From contig JAHAIU010000002.1 of NCBI GenBank assembly GCA_018372555.1, positions 1-64,000 of the forward strand: a DNA stretch of 64,000 nt, written 5' to 3'. The position numbers were made by a program, and so were the translations under genes. How positions within the stretch are numbered: position 1 is the stretch's first letter; each line of letters starts with the position of its first letter. The stretch is from Clostridium sp. GTDB taxonomy: Bacteria; Bacillota; Clostridia; Clostridiales; Clostridiaceae. The notes under the pieces are model-generated. The model saw only the letters and a list, made by a program, of their open reading frames with translations. It had not been told where the DNA came from and did no database searches. This document shows, one piece after another, positions 56,769-64,000 of this stretch.

Positions 56769-57857
56769 TTATTTACTTAAAATACTTTCAAGTTCTCTTA
56801 CTATTTCATCCTCTGGATTTAACTTTTTAGCAATATCTAAGTGAAGCTTTGCATCTTCTGTTTTTCCTAAGTTCATATAACACATTACTATGTTAGTACA
56901 AACTTCAACTTCTCTATTTGCCTCAAAGGCTTTTTTAAAGTATTTTAAAGCTGTTTCAAAATCATTTATACATGCATAATTTATTCCAAGTTCAACTACT
57001 ACTTCATAAATACCACTTTCTCTTGAAACACTTTCATTTAAATAATAAATTGCTTTTTCATAATTTTCCAGTTTTCTATAAGCAACTCCTAAGTAATAAT
57101 AAATTAATGGATTTAAATCAAAATCTTCTACTAATTCTAATAATATTTTTATAGTTTTAGTTGGATCTTCATTAATGCTTTCAACAGCAACTTCATAATT
57201 TGAAATATTATTAATATCTTTAATTAAAATATTAATTTCATCATCTACTTTTCCACCTAGATTTAAATATTCATTTATTGCTACCTTTGCACTCTTAAAA
57301 TCTCCATCATCTTTTAAAATTAAAGCCTTATATAAGTATGCTTCTGGAACTTTTAATAAATTATCTATGGAGTATTCAATATCCTTTAATAATATTTCTT
57401 TAAAAGCCTTATCTTTTTCTCTTAAGCTTTCTCCAACAAGAAGTAATTTTTTCATAATATCTATATCTTTTGAAAACTTATAATATCCCTTTAAAAGTAA
57501 ATAAGCATCTACTAACTTGTCATCCTTTATCTTTTTAGAAATCAATCCCTTTATACAATTTTCTGTATCTTTATAATAACTTAATATAATTTCATAATCA
57601 TCGTTAAATCTTAAAGTTTCATCTGCTCCCATAGCAAGAAACATACCTTCAACGAAATAAAAAATCGGTAAATTCTTTATTTTAATTTCATTATTAATAT
57701 TACTTGTTATATATTCTGGAGAAATAGGCAAATATAAATCCTTATTATTAAATTCAACAGCCCCAGGGATACTTATAATTTTCTTAAATCCCTCTTTATC
57801 TATTTCTAAAAATAATAGTTTTCCTAACTTTTCTTTAAATATCGAATTGTAATCCAA
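56769..57857 (-). CDS. Tetratricopeptide-repeat protein
   Basis: A 362-residue protein. The N-terminal half (about 1-90) is not recognised; several TPR units follow in the C-terminal half (for example NPLIYYYLGVAYRKLENYEKAIYYLNESV and GINYACINDFETALKYFKKAFEANRE). TPR proteins are scaffolds. I chose the TTG at 57857 (MDYNSIFKEK), eight bases after AGGAGG; an upstream ATG in frame lacks a site. It is not clearly part of the polysaccharide operon: a 103-base gap separates it from wecG. Confidence 0.8.
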   Translation of the reverse strand: MDYNSIFKEKLGKLLFLEIDKEGFKKIISIPGAVEFNNKDLYLPISPEYITSNINNEIKIKNLPIFYFVEGMFLAMGADETLRFNDDYEIILSYYKDTENCIKGLISKKIKDDKLVDAYLLLKGYYKFSKDIDIMKKLLLVGESLREKDKAFKEILLKDIEYSIDNLLKVPEAYLYKALILKDDGDFKSAKVAINEYLNLGGKVDDEINILIKDINNISNYEVAVESINEDPTKTIKILLELVEDFDLNPLIYYYLGVAYRKLENYEKAIYYLNESVSRESGIYEVVVELGINYACINDFETALKYFKKAFEANREVEVCTNIVMCYMNLGKTEDAKLHLDIAKKLNPEDEIVRELESILSK

Positions 57858-57980
57858 TTTTATTCCTCCTTTTATTAGCTTATTATAAATAATACTACAT
57901 ATTTCTATAGCTTTCAAATAAATTAAATAAAGCTATTTTTCAATATAAAATTAAAAATTAGTAATGGATAATTAATGAAA

Positions 57981-58000
57981 AAAACTCCTAAAGGAGTTTT
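57981..58000 (-). terminator. AAAACTCC hairpin terminator
   Basis: Arms AAAACTCC / GGAGTTTT with a four-base loop, then TTTTTTTC on the minus strand. It is the second hairpin between the phosphoglucomutase stop and the TPR gene, and belongs to the recurring element. Confidence 0.7.
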
Positions 58001-58044
58001 AAAAAAGAATTTTATTTTAATAACAATTACTCCAAAAATTTTAA

Positions 58045-58071
58045 TGGGGCTGAGATTTTAACACAGCCCCA
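58045..58071 (-). terminator. Terminator after phosphoglucomutase gene
   Basis: Arms TGGGGCTG / CAGCCCCA with an 11-base loop, followed on the minus strand by TTAAAATTTTT, nine bases past the stop. Confidence 0.85.
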
Positions 58072-58079
58072 TAATTTTA

Positions 58080-59807
58080 TTAACTTAATTTTGAGTTAAT
58101 TATTTTAACTATTTCTTCCTTAAATCCTAGAAGCTTTTCTTCTGAATCTTTAAGTCCATTTCCTTCAACTGCAACGTAAGCTTTCATCTTAGGTTCAGTA
58201 CCTGAAGGTCTTACAACAAACCAGAAATCATTGTCACATACAAATTTTAATACATTTGATTTCGGCAAGTTAATTTCCTTTTTCTCTCCAGTTAAAGTAT
58301 TTTCCTCAATACTTAACTTATAATCATACTTTTTAACTATCTTATGTCCATTAACTTCTGTTAATGCTTCATTTCTTAAAGAGTCAATACATTTAGATAT
58401 CTTTTCAGCACCTTCTTTACCCTTTAATTCAAAGGATACTAATGTTTCCTTAAAATATCCATACTTTTCGTATAAATCTATTAATCCATCATAAAGGCTC
58501 TTACCTTGTTCCTTATAAAATAATGTCATTTCTGCAATTAGCATAGCTGAAATTACAGCATCCTTATCTCTAACAAAGTCTCCTGCTAAATATCCATAAC
58601 TTTCTTCAAATCCAAATATATATGATTTATCATTGTTAGTCTTAAAGCCTTGAATTTTTTCACCAATATATTTAAATCCAGTTAAAACTTCAATAAGTTC
58701 AACATTGTAATCTTCAGCTATTTTTTTAGCTCCATCTGTAGTAACTATAGTCTTAATTACAACTCCATTTTCTTTAAGCTTATTTTCTTCTTTTAATGAA
58801 TCTAAAATATACTTAGTAAGTAATAATCCTGTTTGATTTCCAGTTAATACTCTATATTCACCTTCACTATCCTTAACAACTACCCCTATTCTATCTGCAT
58901 CTGGATCTGTTGCAAATATGACATCTGGATTTTCTTCCTTAGCCATTTCTAATGCTAATTTAAATACAGCTGGTTCTTCAGGGTTAGGATAAGATGCAGT
59001 TGGGAAGTTTCCATCTGGCATTTCTTGTTCTTTAACTACTGAAACACCTGTGTATCCAAGCTCACTTAGCACTCTTCTAACAGGCATATTCCCTGAACCA
59101 TGTATAGGTGTATAAATAATTTTTAAATCTTTAGCCTTATCTTTAACTAAGTCTTTTCTAACAGTTAAATCTTTTACTAAGTCTATATAAGCCTTATCTA
59201 CATCTTCACCAATATATACAAGTAAACCATTTTTAATAGCTACTTCTTCATCCATATTTTTAATATTATCAAAGCTTGAAATATTATTTACTTTATTAAT
59301 AATTATGTTAGCTTTTTCATCAGTTACTTGACCACCAAATTCATCATAAACCTTATACCCATTATATTCTTTAGGATTATGTGATGCAGTTACTACTATT
59401 CCACCTTTACACTCTAAATGTCTTACTGCAAAAGATAACATTGGAGTAGGTCTTAATCCTTCATATAAATATACTTTTATATTGTTAGCACATAAAGTTA
59501 AAGCAGCTGCCTTTGAAAATTCCTTAGACATATTTCTTGAATCATAAGCTATAGCAACTGAAGGTTCTTTAAAGTTTTCATTTAAATAATCAGCAAAACC
59601 TTGAGTAGCTTTTGATACAGTATATATGTTCATTCTGTTACTTCCAGCACCAATAACTCCTCTTAGTCCACCAGTTCCAAATTCAAGATCCTTATAAAAT
59701 CTATCTTCAATTTCCTTTTCATCAGTAATGCTTCTTAACTCATTTTTCATTTCATCATTTATAACTGTTGAATTTAACCAATCATTATATTTATCCTTAT
59801 ATTGCAT
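58080..59807 (-). CDS. Phosphoglucomutase/phosphomannomutase (alpha-PHM family)
   Basis: A 575-residue four-domain enzyme. The phosphoserine loop is VTASHNPKEYNGYK (about 139), the metal loop DPDADRIGV (about 303), the sugar loop GFEESYGYL and the phosphate-binding RPSGTEPKMK at the C-terminus. It interconverts glucose 1- and 6-phosphate (or the mannose equivalent) and feeds UDP-glucose for the wall and capsule. The ATG follows GGAGGG. The length resembles clostridial PgcA-type enzymes. Confidence 0.94.
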   Translation of the reverse strand: MQYKDKYNDWLNSTVINDEMKNELRSITDEKEIEDRFYKDLEFGTGGLRGVIGAGSNRMNIYTVSKATQGFADYLNENFKEPSVAIAYDSRNMSKEFSKAAALTLCANNIKVYLYEGLRPTPMLSFAVRHLECKGGIVVTASHNPKEYNGYKVYDEFGGQVTDEKANIIINKVNNISSFDNIKNMDEEVAIKNGLLVYIGEDVDKAYIDLVKDLTVRKDLVKDKAKDLKIIYTPIHGSGNMPVRRVLSELGYTGVSVVKEQEMPDGNFPTASYPNPEEPAVFKLALEMAKEENPDVIFATDPDADRIGVVVKDSEGEYRVLTGNQTGLLLTKYILDSLKEENKLKENGVVIKTIVTTDGAKKIAEDYNVELIEVLTGFKYIGEKIQGFKTNNDKSYIFGFEESYGYLAGDFVRDKDAVISAMLIAEMTLFYKEQGKSLYDGLIDLYEKYGYFKETLVSFELKGKEGAEKISKCIDSLRNEALTEVNGHKIVKKYDYKLSIEENTLTGEKKEINLPKSNVLKFVCDNDFWFVVRPSGTEPKMKAYVAVEGNGLKDSEEKLLGFKEEIVKIINSKLS

Positions 59808-59875
59808 ACTATCCCTCCTACACTTTACAATCAGGTAATATTATACACCAAAGTAACAACTTTTGGAATAAAAAA

Positions 59876-59906
59876 ATGTAAAGAGGCAAACTGAACCTCT
59901 CTACAT
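59876..59906 (-). terminator. Terminator after ctc
   Basis: Arms ATGTAAAGAGG / CCTCTCTACAT (one mismatch) with a nine-base loop; the minus-strand tail is TTTTTTTATTCC. Confidence 0.75.
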
Positions 59907-59919
59907 GCATTATAATAAT

Positions 59920-60519
59920 CTACTTTTTTTCTTCATTTTCCTCTTCTATTATTTCCATTTCATCACTCACAGTTTTTCTTTCATATATTACTGATGCTAT
60001 TACTGTATTTAAATCATCTATAATTGAAAGTTCAGAAGCAATTTCTAAATCACTTACCCTATATACATATCCATTGTCACTACTATTAATATTCATTTTT
60101 ATAACTCTTGGAAGTTTATCAGCTGTACATTCAACTCTAATACTATCCTTTTCTTTTTGGAGTACCATTCCTCTATTACTAAGCTGTCCTTCTCCTTCAA
60201 AGGAAATTGGAACACTAGATACTATTTTCCCATTTTCATTAAGTTCCTCAAGATCTAAATGAATAATCTTTTGTGTAACTGGATCTCTTTGAACACCCTT
60301 TATTAAAGCTTCATGACTTTCACCATCACAGTCCAAACTTAATATTCCATGTTCACCATTTCTAGATATTTCTCGACATAATTCAAGTTCTCCAACTTCA
60401 AACATCAGTGAATTAACTTTCTTGCCATAAAGTATTCCAGGAACCTTCCCTTGTCTTCTTAACTTCTTAGCATTATTAGGGATTGTATTGTCTCTCTTAT
60501 TTACACTTAAACTATTCAA
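59920..60519 (-). CDS. ctc: 50S ribosomal protein L25 / general stress protein Ctc
   Basis: A 199-residue protein. The N-terminal L25 domain (about 5-90: ARKLRRQGKVPGILYGKK style) binds 5S rRNA; the TL5/CTC C-terminal beta domain (about 95-185) follows, then an acidic tail (IIEEENEEKK). Starts at TTG, seven bases after AGGAGG. Ctc-type L25 is stress-induced in Bacillus; clostridial regulation is not visible here. Confidence 0.93.
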   Translation of the reverse strand: MNSLSVNKRDNTIPNNAKKLRRQGKVPGILYGKKVNSLMFEVGELELCREISRNGEHGILSLDCDGESHEALIKGVQRDPVTQKIIHLDLEELNENGKIVSSVPISFEGEGQLSNRGMVLQKEKDSIRVECTADKLPRVIKMNINSSDNGYVYRVSDLEIASELSIIDDLNTVIASVIYERKTVSDEMEIIEEENEEKK

Positions 60520-60934
60520 AGTTATTCCTCCTAAATTTCTTTTTCTCTTGATATTCTTAGCATTATTTCTAATATTTATTCAAAAATAATTTATATAAGT
60601 TATAATAAAGTTTTTAAATTTTATTAAGTTATATTTATAAGTAGAATATATTTATTAGCAAGGTATAAACTTAAGTTATATAGAAATTTAAAAACTAAGG
60701 TTTTATTCTATATATTAACTTTAAAGGTCTTTTTCACTTAAAATTCTTTAAAACTACAAGTAGAATATATTTATTAAAAGATAGATCAAGTATTTTAAAA
60801 ATTATTTAATTATTTTATTGCATACTTTACCCAGATAAAATATAATAAATTAGTTATAAAAAAGATTCTAAATTTTATTTAGAAATATTGCATAAGATAA
60901 CCAATAATTATTTATAAGAAAGAGGGTGTTTTTA
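60520..60934. other. Long leader between ctc and the decarboxylase gene
   Basis: 415 bases, divergent promoter region. It holds a 19-base direct repeat (listed next) and no coding frame. No riboswitch or T-box signature was recognised. Confidence 0.6.
60639..60776. repeat. Direct repeat AAGTAGAATATATTTATTA, two copies
   Basis: An exact 19-base word occurs at 60639-60657 and 60758-60776, 119 bases apart start to start, in the shared upstream region of ctc and the decarboxylase. Chance is unlikely even in AT-rich DNA, since it contains the interior GTAG. Confidence 0.7.
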
Positions 60935-62398
60935 TTGTATAAAATGAATCAAAATGAAACTCCACTGTTTAATGCTTTAATGGAATATGTAAATAGGGAT
61001 ACCTTGCCATTCCATGTGCCTGGACATAAGAAAGGGATTGGAATCGATTCGGAATTTAAAGAATTTATTGGAGCTAATCCATTTAAAATAGATGTCACAG
61101 TATTTAAATTAGTAGATAGTTTACATCATCCTAATGGTCCAATTAAAAAAGCTCAAGAATTAGTTGCTGATGCTTATGGCTCTAAAGCTTCTTTTTTCTC
61201 TATACACGGAACCTCAGGAGCTATACAAGCAATGATTTTATCTGTAGTTAAAGATGGTGATAAAATAATAGTTCCTAGAAATGTACATAAATCAGTTACA
61301 TCAGGTATTATATTAAGTGGTGCTATACCAATATTTGTAGAACCTGAAATTGATAAGAAACTTGGGATAGCTCATGGAGTAACACCTGAAACTATTGAAA
61401 AAGCTTTAAAAGAAAATCCTGATTCTAAGGCTGTGCTTATTATTAACCCTACTTATTATGGCGTAGCTACAGATATTAAGAAAATTGCAGATATTGTCCA
61501 TAGTTATGATATACCTTTAATAGTAGACGAAGCTCACGGTCCACATTTAGCTTTTTCAAATAAATTACCAATGTCAGCTATAGAAGCTGGTGCTGATATT
61601 TGTGCTCAAAGCACACATAAAATTATAGGTTCTTTAACTCAAGGTTCTTTATTGCATATTAATAGTAAATATGTTGATCCAAAAAAACTACAGCAAATTT
61701 TAAACTTATTACAAACTACTTCGCCTTCATATATTTTAATGGCGTCATTAGATTGTGCAAGAAGACAAATTGCTCTAGAAGGTAAAGAATTACTTGATAA
61801 AGCTATAGAACTATGTAAATATACAAGAAATGAAATAAATAAAATCCCTGGTTTTTACTGCTTTGGTGAAGAAGTATTAGGTAAACCTGGATCATATGCC
61901 TTTGATCCTACAAAATTAACTATTTCTTCTAGAGATTTAGGTATTACAGGATTTGAATTAGATACAATATTAGCAGATAAATATCATATTCAAATGGAAC
62001 TTTCAGACTTCTATAACGTTTTAGCAGTAGGTTCCTTTGGAGATACTAAGGAAGGAATGGATAAACTTATTAATGCTTTAAAAGAAATATCTGATGAGTA
62101 TTATGGTAAGAGAGAACCTATCCAAGATTTCTTAGATATACCTACTATTCCTAAGAAGATTTTAAATCCAAGAGAAGCTTTTTATAGTAATAAGATTTCA
62201 GTTCCTCTTAAAGAAAGTGTAGGTAAAATATCAGGAGAGTTTTTACTAGCTTACCCACCAGGAATACCTGTTTTATGCCCTGGTGAAGAAATAACTAAAG
62301 AAGTTATAGAATATGTTAATGATTTAAAAAGAGCAAATCTATATGTTCAAGGAACAGAAGACACTACTGTTGAAAATATAAAAATTGTTTCAAAGTAA
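60935..62398 (+). CDS. Orn/Lys/Arg decarboxylase (SpeA/YaaO family)
   Basis: A 487-residue PLP-dependent fold-type I decarboxylase that makes a polyamine precursor or cadaverine. PFHVPGHKKG is at the N-terminus; the PLP lysine is in STHKIIGSLTQGS (about 229), preceded by DEAHGPHL. The C-terminal domain has YPPGIPVLCPGE. It lacks the wing domain of the long acid-resistance forms. I chose TTG at 60935, eight bases after AGAGGG; an ATG three codons later is possible. Substrate cannot be fixed by eye. Confidence 0.9.
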   Translation: MYKMNQNETPLFNALMEYVNRDTLPFHVPGHKKGIGIDSEFKEFIGANPFKIDVTVFKLVDSLHHPNGPIKKAQELVADAYGSKASFFSIHGTSGAIQAMILSVVKDGDKIIVPRNVHKSVTSGIILSGAIPIFVEPEIDKKLGIAHGVTPETIEKALKENPDSKAVLIINPTYYGVATDIKKIADIVHSYDIPLIVDEAHGPHLAFSNKLPMSAIEAGADICAQSTHKIIGSLTQGSLLHINSKYVDPKKLQQILNLLQTTSPSYILMASLDCARRQIALEGKELLDKAIELCKYTRNEINKIPGFYCFGEEVLGKPGSYAFDPTKLTISSRDLGITGFELDTILADKYHIQMELSDFYNVLAVGSFGDTKEGMDKLINALKEISDEYYGKREPIQDFLDIPTIPKKILNPREAFYSNKISVPLKESVGKISGEFLLAYPPGIPVLCPGEEITKEVIEYVNDLKRANLYVQGTEDTTVENIKIVSK

Positions 62399-62424
62399 AA
62401 AAAGCTGCCTTTTGGCAGCTTTTT
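62399..62424. terminator. Bidirectional terminator between decarboxylase and VanY genes
   Basis: Eleven-base perfect arms AAAAAGCTGCC / GGCAGCTTTTT with a TTTT loop lie between convergent stops; T runs flank both ends. Confidence 0.9.
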
Positions 62425-63547
62425 ATAATCCTAAGTATTCTTCTAATGTTAAGTCACTATCTTTAAAATTCTCACTATGTTCTACTCCAATATATCTAAA
62501 ATGCCATGATTCGTGCATATACCCAGTTTTCCATTCTTTCCCTTCAGGGTATCTTAGTATAAATCCATATTTATAAGCATTTTCTTTAAGCCATTTAGCC
62601 TCATCAGTATACTTGAAATCTTCCATTGCCCATAAGGATCTATCTGCTCCACCAATATCAAAGGCAAGTCCTGTTTGATGTTCACTAAAGCCTGCTCTTG
62701 CTGAGAATGTATCAGTTGGATCTTGTCCATAGTTAGCTACGTAATTGTTATATAGTCTATTTTGAGCCCAGTAATTTCTATAAGTAGAAAAAGCATTTAA
62801 ATAAATTCCTTCTTTAGATGCATCTACCTTCATATTTTCAAAAGCTTGTCTAGCTTCCTCACTTTCACCAGGTGCATAAGTATCAGGAAGACCATATTCT
62901 TTATTTACAATTAATATGCCTTTTACAACCTTAGGCTCTCTTGTACTTGGATCTTCATTCGAAACTTCGTCATATACTTCTTTTATTCTTCTTGTATTAG
63001 CTTCTTTTTTAATATCCTGAACATAAGTTTCTAACTCCTTAAGTTTTTCTCTAGCATCTATATAGTTCTTTTCCTTAAATAACTCATTATAACTATTAGT
63101 TATTTCATTTACTTTTCCTATTTCTTCATCATTAAATCCTTTTAAATCCTCGGAATTAATTTTATTGGAATATGCTTCTAAGTCTCTTTCGTTTTCTGCG
63201 CTTATTTCATTTATTTTTGCATATAAATCAGATATCTCATTTTTTAATTCTTCAGTTATATTATCATTAAGCTTAATTTGTATATTAGCTATAGATGTTT
63301 TTATGGAATTAATCTTATCTTCATCACCATATAAATTATCAATACTTTTTTTAATTTCTTTAAATTCCTTAATACTTTCTAATTCAGAGTTAAATCTTTC
63401 ACTAGCAACAGCCTGACTTTTATTAAGTTTAATATGTTTAAATTTAATTGGTCCATAAATAACTACTCCAAGTATTACAATAAATAATACTAACCTTTTC
63501 GTTCTATTCTTTAATGCCTGCTTCTTGCTTATATGTCTTTTTTTCAA
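62423..63547 (-). CDS. D,D-carboxypeptidase, VanY type, membrane-anchored
   Basis: A 374-residue protein. A basic tail and one membrane helix (about 20-36) precede a coiled-coil stalk (about 45-200) and a VanY domain with SEHQTGLAFDIGG (zinc His and Asp) and HESWHFRYIG (third ligand). It trims stem peptides outside the cell. The start is the TTG at 63547, six bases after GGTG; a GTG three codons upstream falls inside that site. Not adjacent to a vancomycin cluster, so housekeeping trimming is likely. Confidence 0.9.
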   Translation of the reverse strand: MKKRHISKKQALKNRTKRLVLFIVILGVVIYGPIKFKHIKLNKSQAVASERFNSELESIKEFKEIKKSIDNLYGDEDKINSIKTSIANIQIKLNDNITEELKNEISDLYAKINEISAENERDLEAYSNKINSEDLKGFNDEEIGKVNEITNSYNELFKEKNYIDAREKLKELETYVQDIKKEANTRRIKEVYDEVSNEDPSTREPKVVKGILIVNKEYGLPDTYAPGESEEARQAFENMKVDASKEGIYLNAFSTYRNYWAQNRLYNNYVANYGQDPTDTFSARAGFSEHQTGLAFDIGGADRSLWAMEDFKYTDEAKWLKENAYKYGFILRYPEGKEWKTGYMHESWHFRYIGVEHSENFKDSDLTLEEYLGL

Positions 63548-63568
63548 AATAATCACCTTTTAATTTTT

Positions 63569-63967
63569 TTATCTTTCTTCTAATAATACTTTTAAATCTT
63601 CTCTTAACTTTCTATTCAAAGAATACTCGCTTAAATAATATAATTTACTATTTATATCATCATCATTCTTATCAAGAGTATAATAAGTTATTGCCATATT
63701 TACAGCTAAATTCTCACTAACCTTTTTTATTTCTATAATATTTTCTTCATCTTTATCTATTGTCATTATCTCACTTAAATCAATTGAAGTTTTACCCATA
63801 GCAATTAATTTTAAGAATTTTAAATGACCTTGAGTAAATCTTTCTGCTGCATTAATTAAATGAATTAAAGTTCTATAAGCATACTCAATCTCTCCAGACT
63901 TAACAAAACTTCTATAGAAATGTTGTATTATCCCTATAACTTGATTATTATTCTTTATTTGAGCCAT
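63569..63967 (-). CDS. Hypothetical helical protein
   Basis: A 132-residue protein, no recognised family. It is predicted mostly helical, without signal or membrane segment (QVIGIIQHFYRSFVKSGEIEYAYRTLIHLINAAERFTQGHLKFLKL), with an acidic middle and a basic C-terminus. AGGA precedes the ATG. It lies 21 bases ahead of the VanY gene and is probably co-transcribed with it. The promoter would be at or beyond the window end. Confidence 0.6.
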   Translation of the reverse strand: MAQIKNNNQVIGIIQHFYRSFVKSGEIEYAYRTLIHLINAAERFTQGHLKFLKLIAMGKTSIDLSEIMTIDKDEENIIEIKKVSENLAVNMAITYYTLDKNDDDINSKLYYLSEYSLNRKLREDLKVLLEER

Positions 63968-64000
63968 AAATCCTAAAATTATTATTTTATTTTCATCATT

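Noticed and set aside
60520..60934. Possible riboswitch or T-box ahead of the decarboxylase
   Set aside because: The long leader has no T-box consensus, no strong hairpin before the start and no known aptamer core that I could find; only the direct repeat is notable.

Overview
The window is an AT-rich, low-GC Gram-positive chromosome segment. Gene content and order point to an endospore-forming Clostridium (sensu stricto, in the broad C. perfringens / C. tertium / C. septicum range; the species cannot be fixed from sequence reading alone). Evidence includes spo0A-spoIVB-recN-argR, a complete spoIIIAA-AH operon, a divided dcw cluster with a SpoVD-type penicillin-binding protein, a meso-DAP-type MurE, and type IV pilus genes upstream of efp. 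Nearly everything reads on the minus strand. The exceptions are rqcH (29.3-31.0 kb), a polysaccharide deacetylase (50.5-51.2 kb) and an Orn/Lys/Arg decarboxylase (60.9-62.4 kb). No rRNA, tRNA or CRISPR array was seen.

Layout: (1) 0-2.2 kb is a decayed mobile patch. It holds a tyrosine recombinase with an internal deletion and a chimeric ORF joining a phage minor-head C-terminus to a nuclease-associated domain. An HNH nuclease follows in the next frame, separated at a G5 run. (2) 2.4-14.7 kb is the sporulation and housekeeping run spo0A, spoIVB, recN, argR, nadK, tlyA, dxs, ispA, xseB, xseA, folD, nusB and an Asp23 gene. (3) 14.8-19.9 kb is spoIIIAH to spoIIIAA. (4) 20.1-27.0 kb is a CD1247-like gene, efp and a compact nine-gene type IV pilus / type II secretion-like set (PilB, PilC, four pilin-like proteins, PilM/N/O-like). 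(5) 27.4-33.9 kb carries a lipoprotein, dapF, rqcH, a THUMP methyltransferase, pyrR and rluD. (6) 34.3-49.0 kb is division and cell wall: divIVA, ylmH, sepF, yggS, DUF881-sbp-DUF881, ftsQ, ftsW/spoVE, mraY, murF, murE, a PASTA-PBP, an FtsL-like protein, rsmH and mraZ. (7) 49.2-64 kb holds ychF, pdaA-like, fchA, a surface-polysaccharide group (two glycosyltransferases, MurJ, WecG/TagA), a TPR protein, phosphoglucomutase, Ctc/L25, the decarboxylase, a VanY-type carboxypeptidase and an unknown gene.

Functionally, the window links commitment to sporulation (Spo0A) with the mother-cell/forespore channel (SpoIIIA), sigma-K checkpoint signalling (SpoIVB) and peptidoglycan synthesis, which both vegetative division and spore cortex need. 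The most unusual items are the broken mobile patch, a hairpin sitting exactly between the Shine-Dalgarno and start codon of mraY, the pseudopilin set with one Ala-type cleavage site, the absence of ftsZ/sigE/sigG and lspA from places where relatives often have them, and a dispersed AT-rich/terminator repeat. I found no convincing, wholly new multi-gene system.
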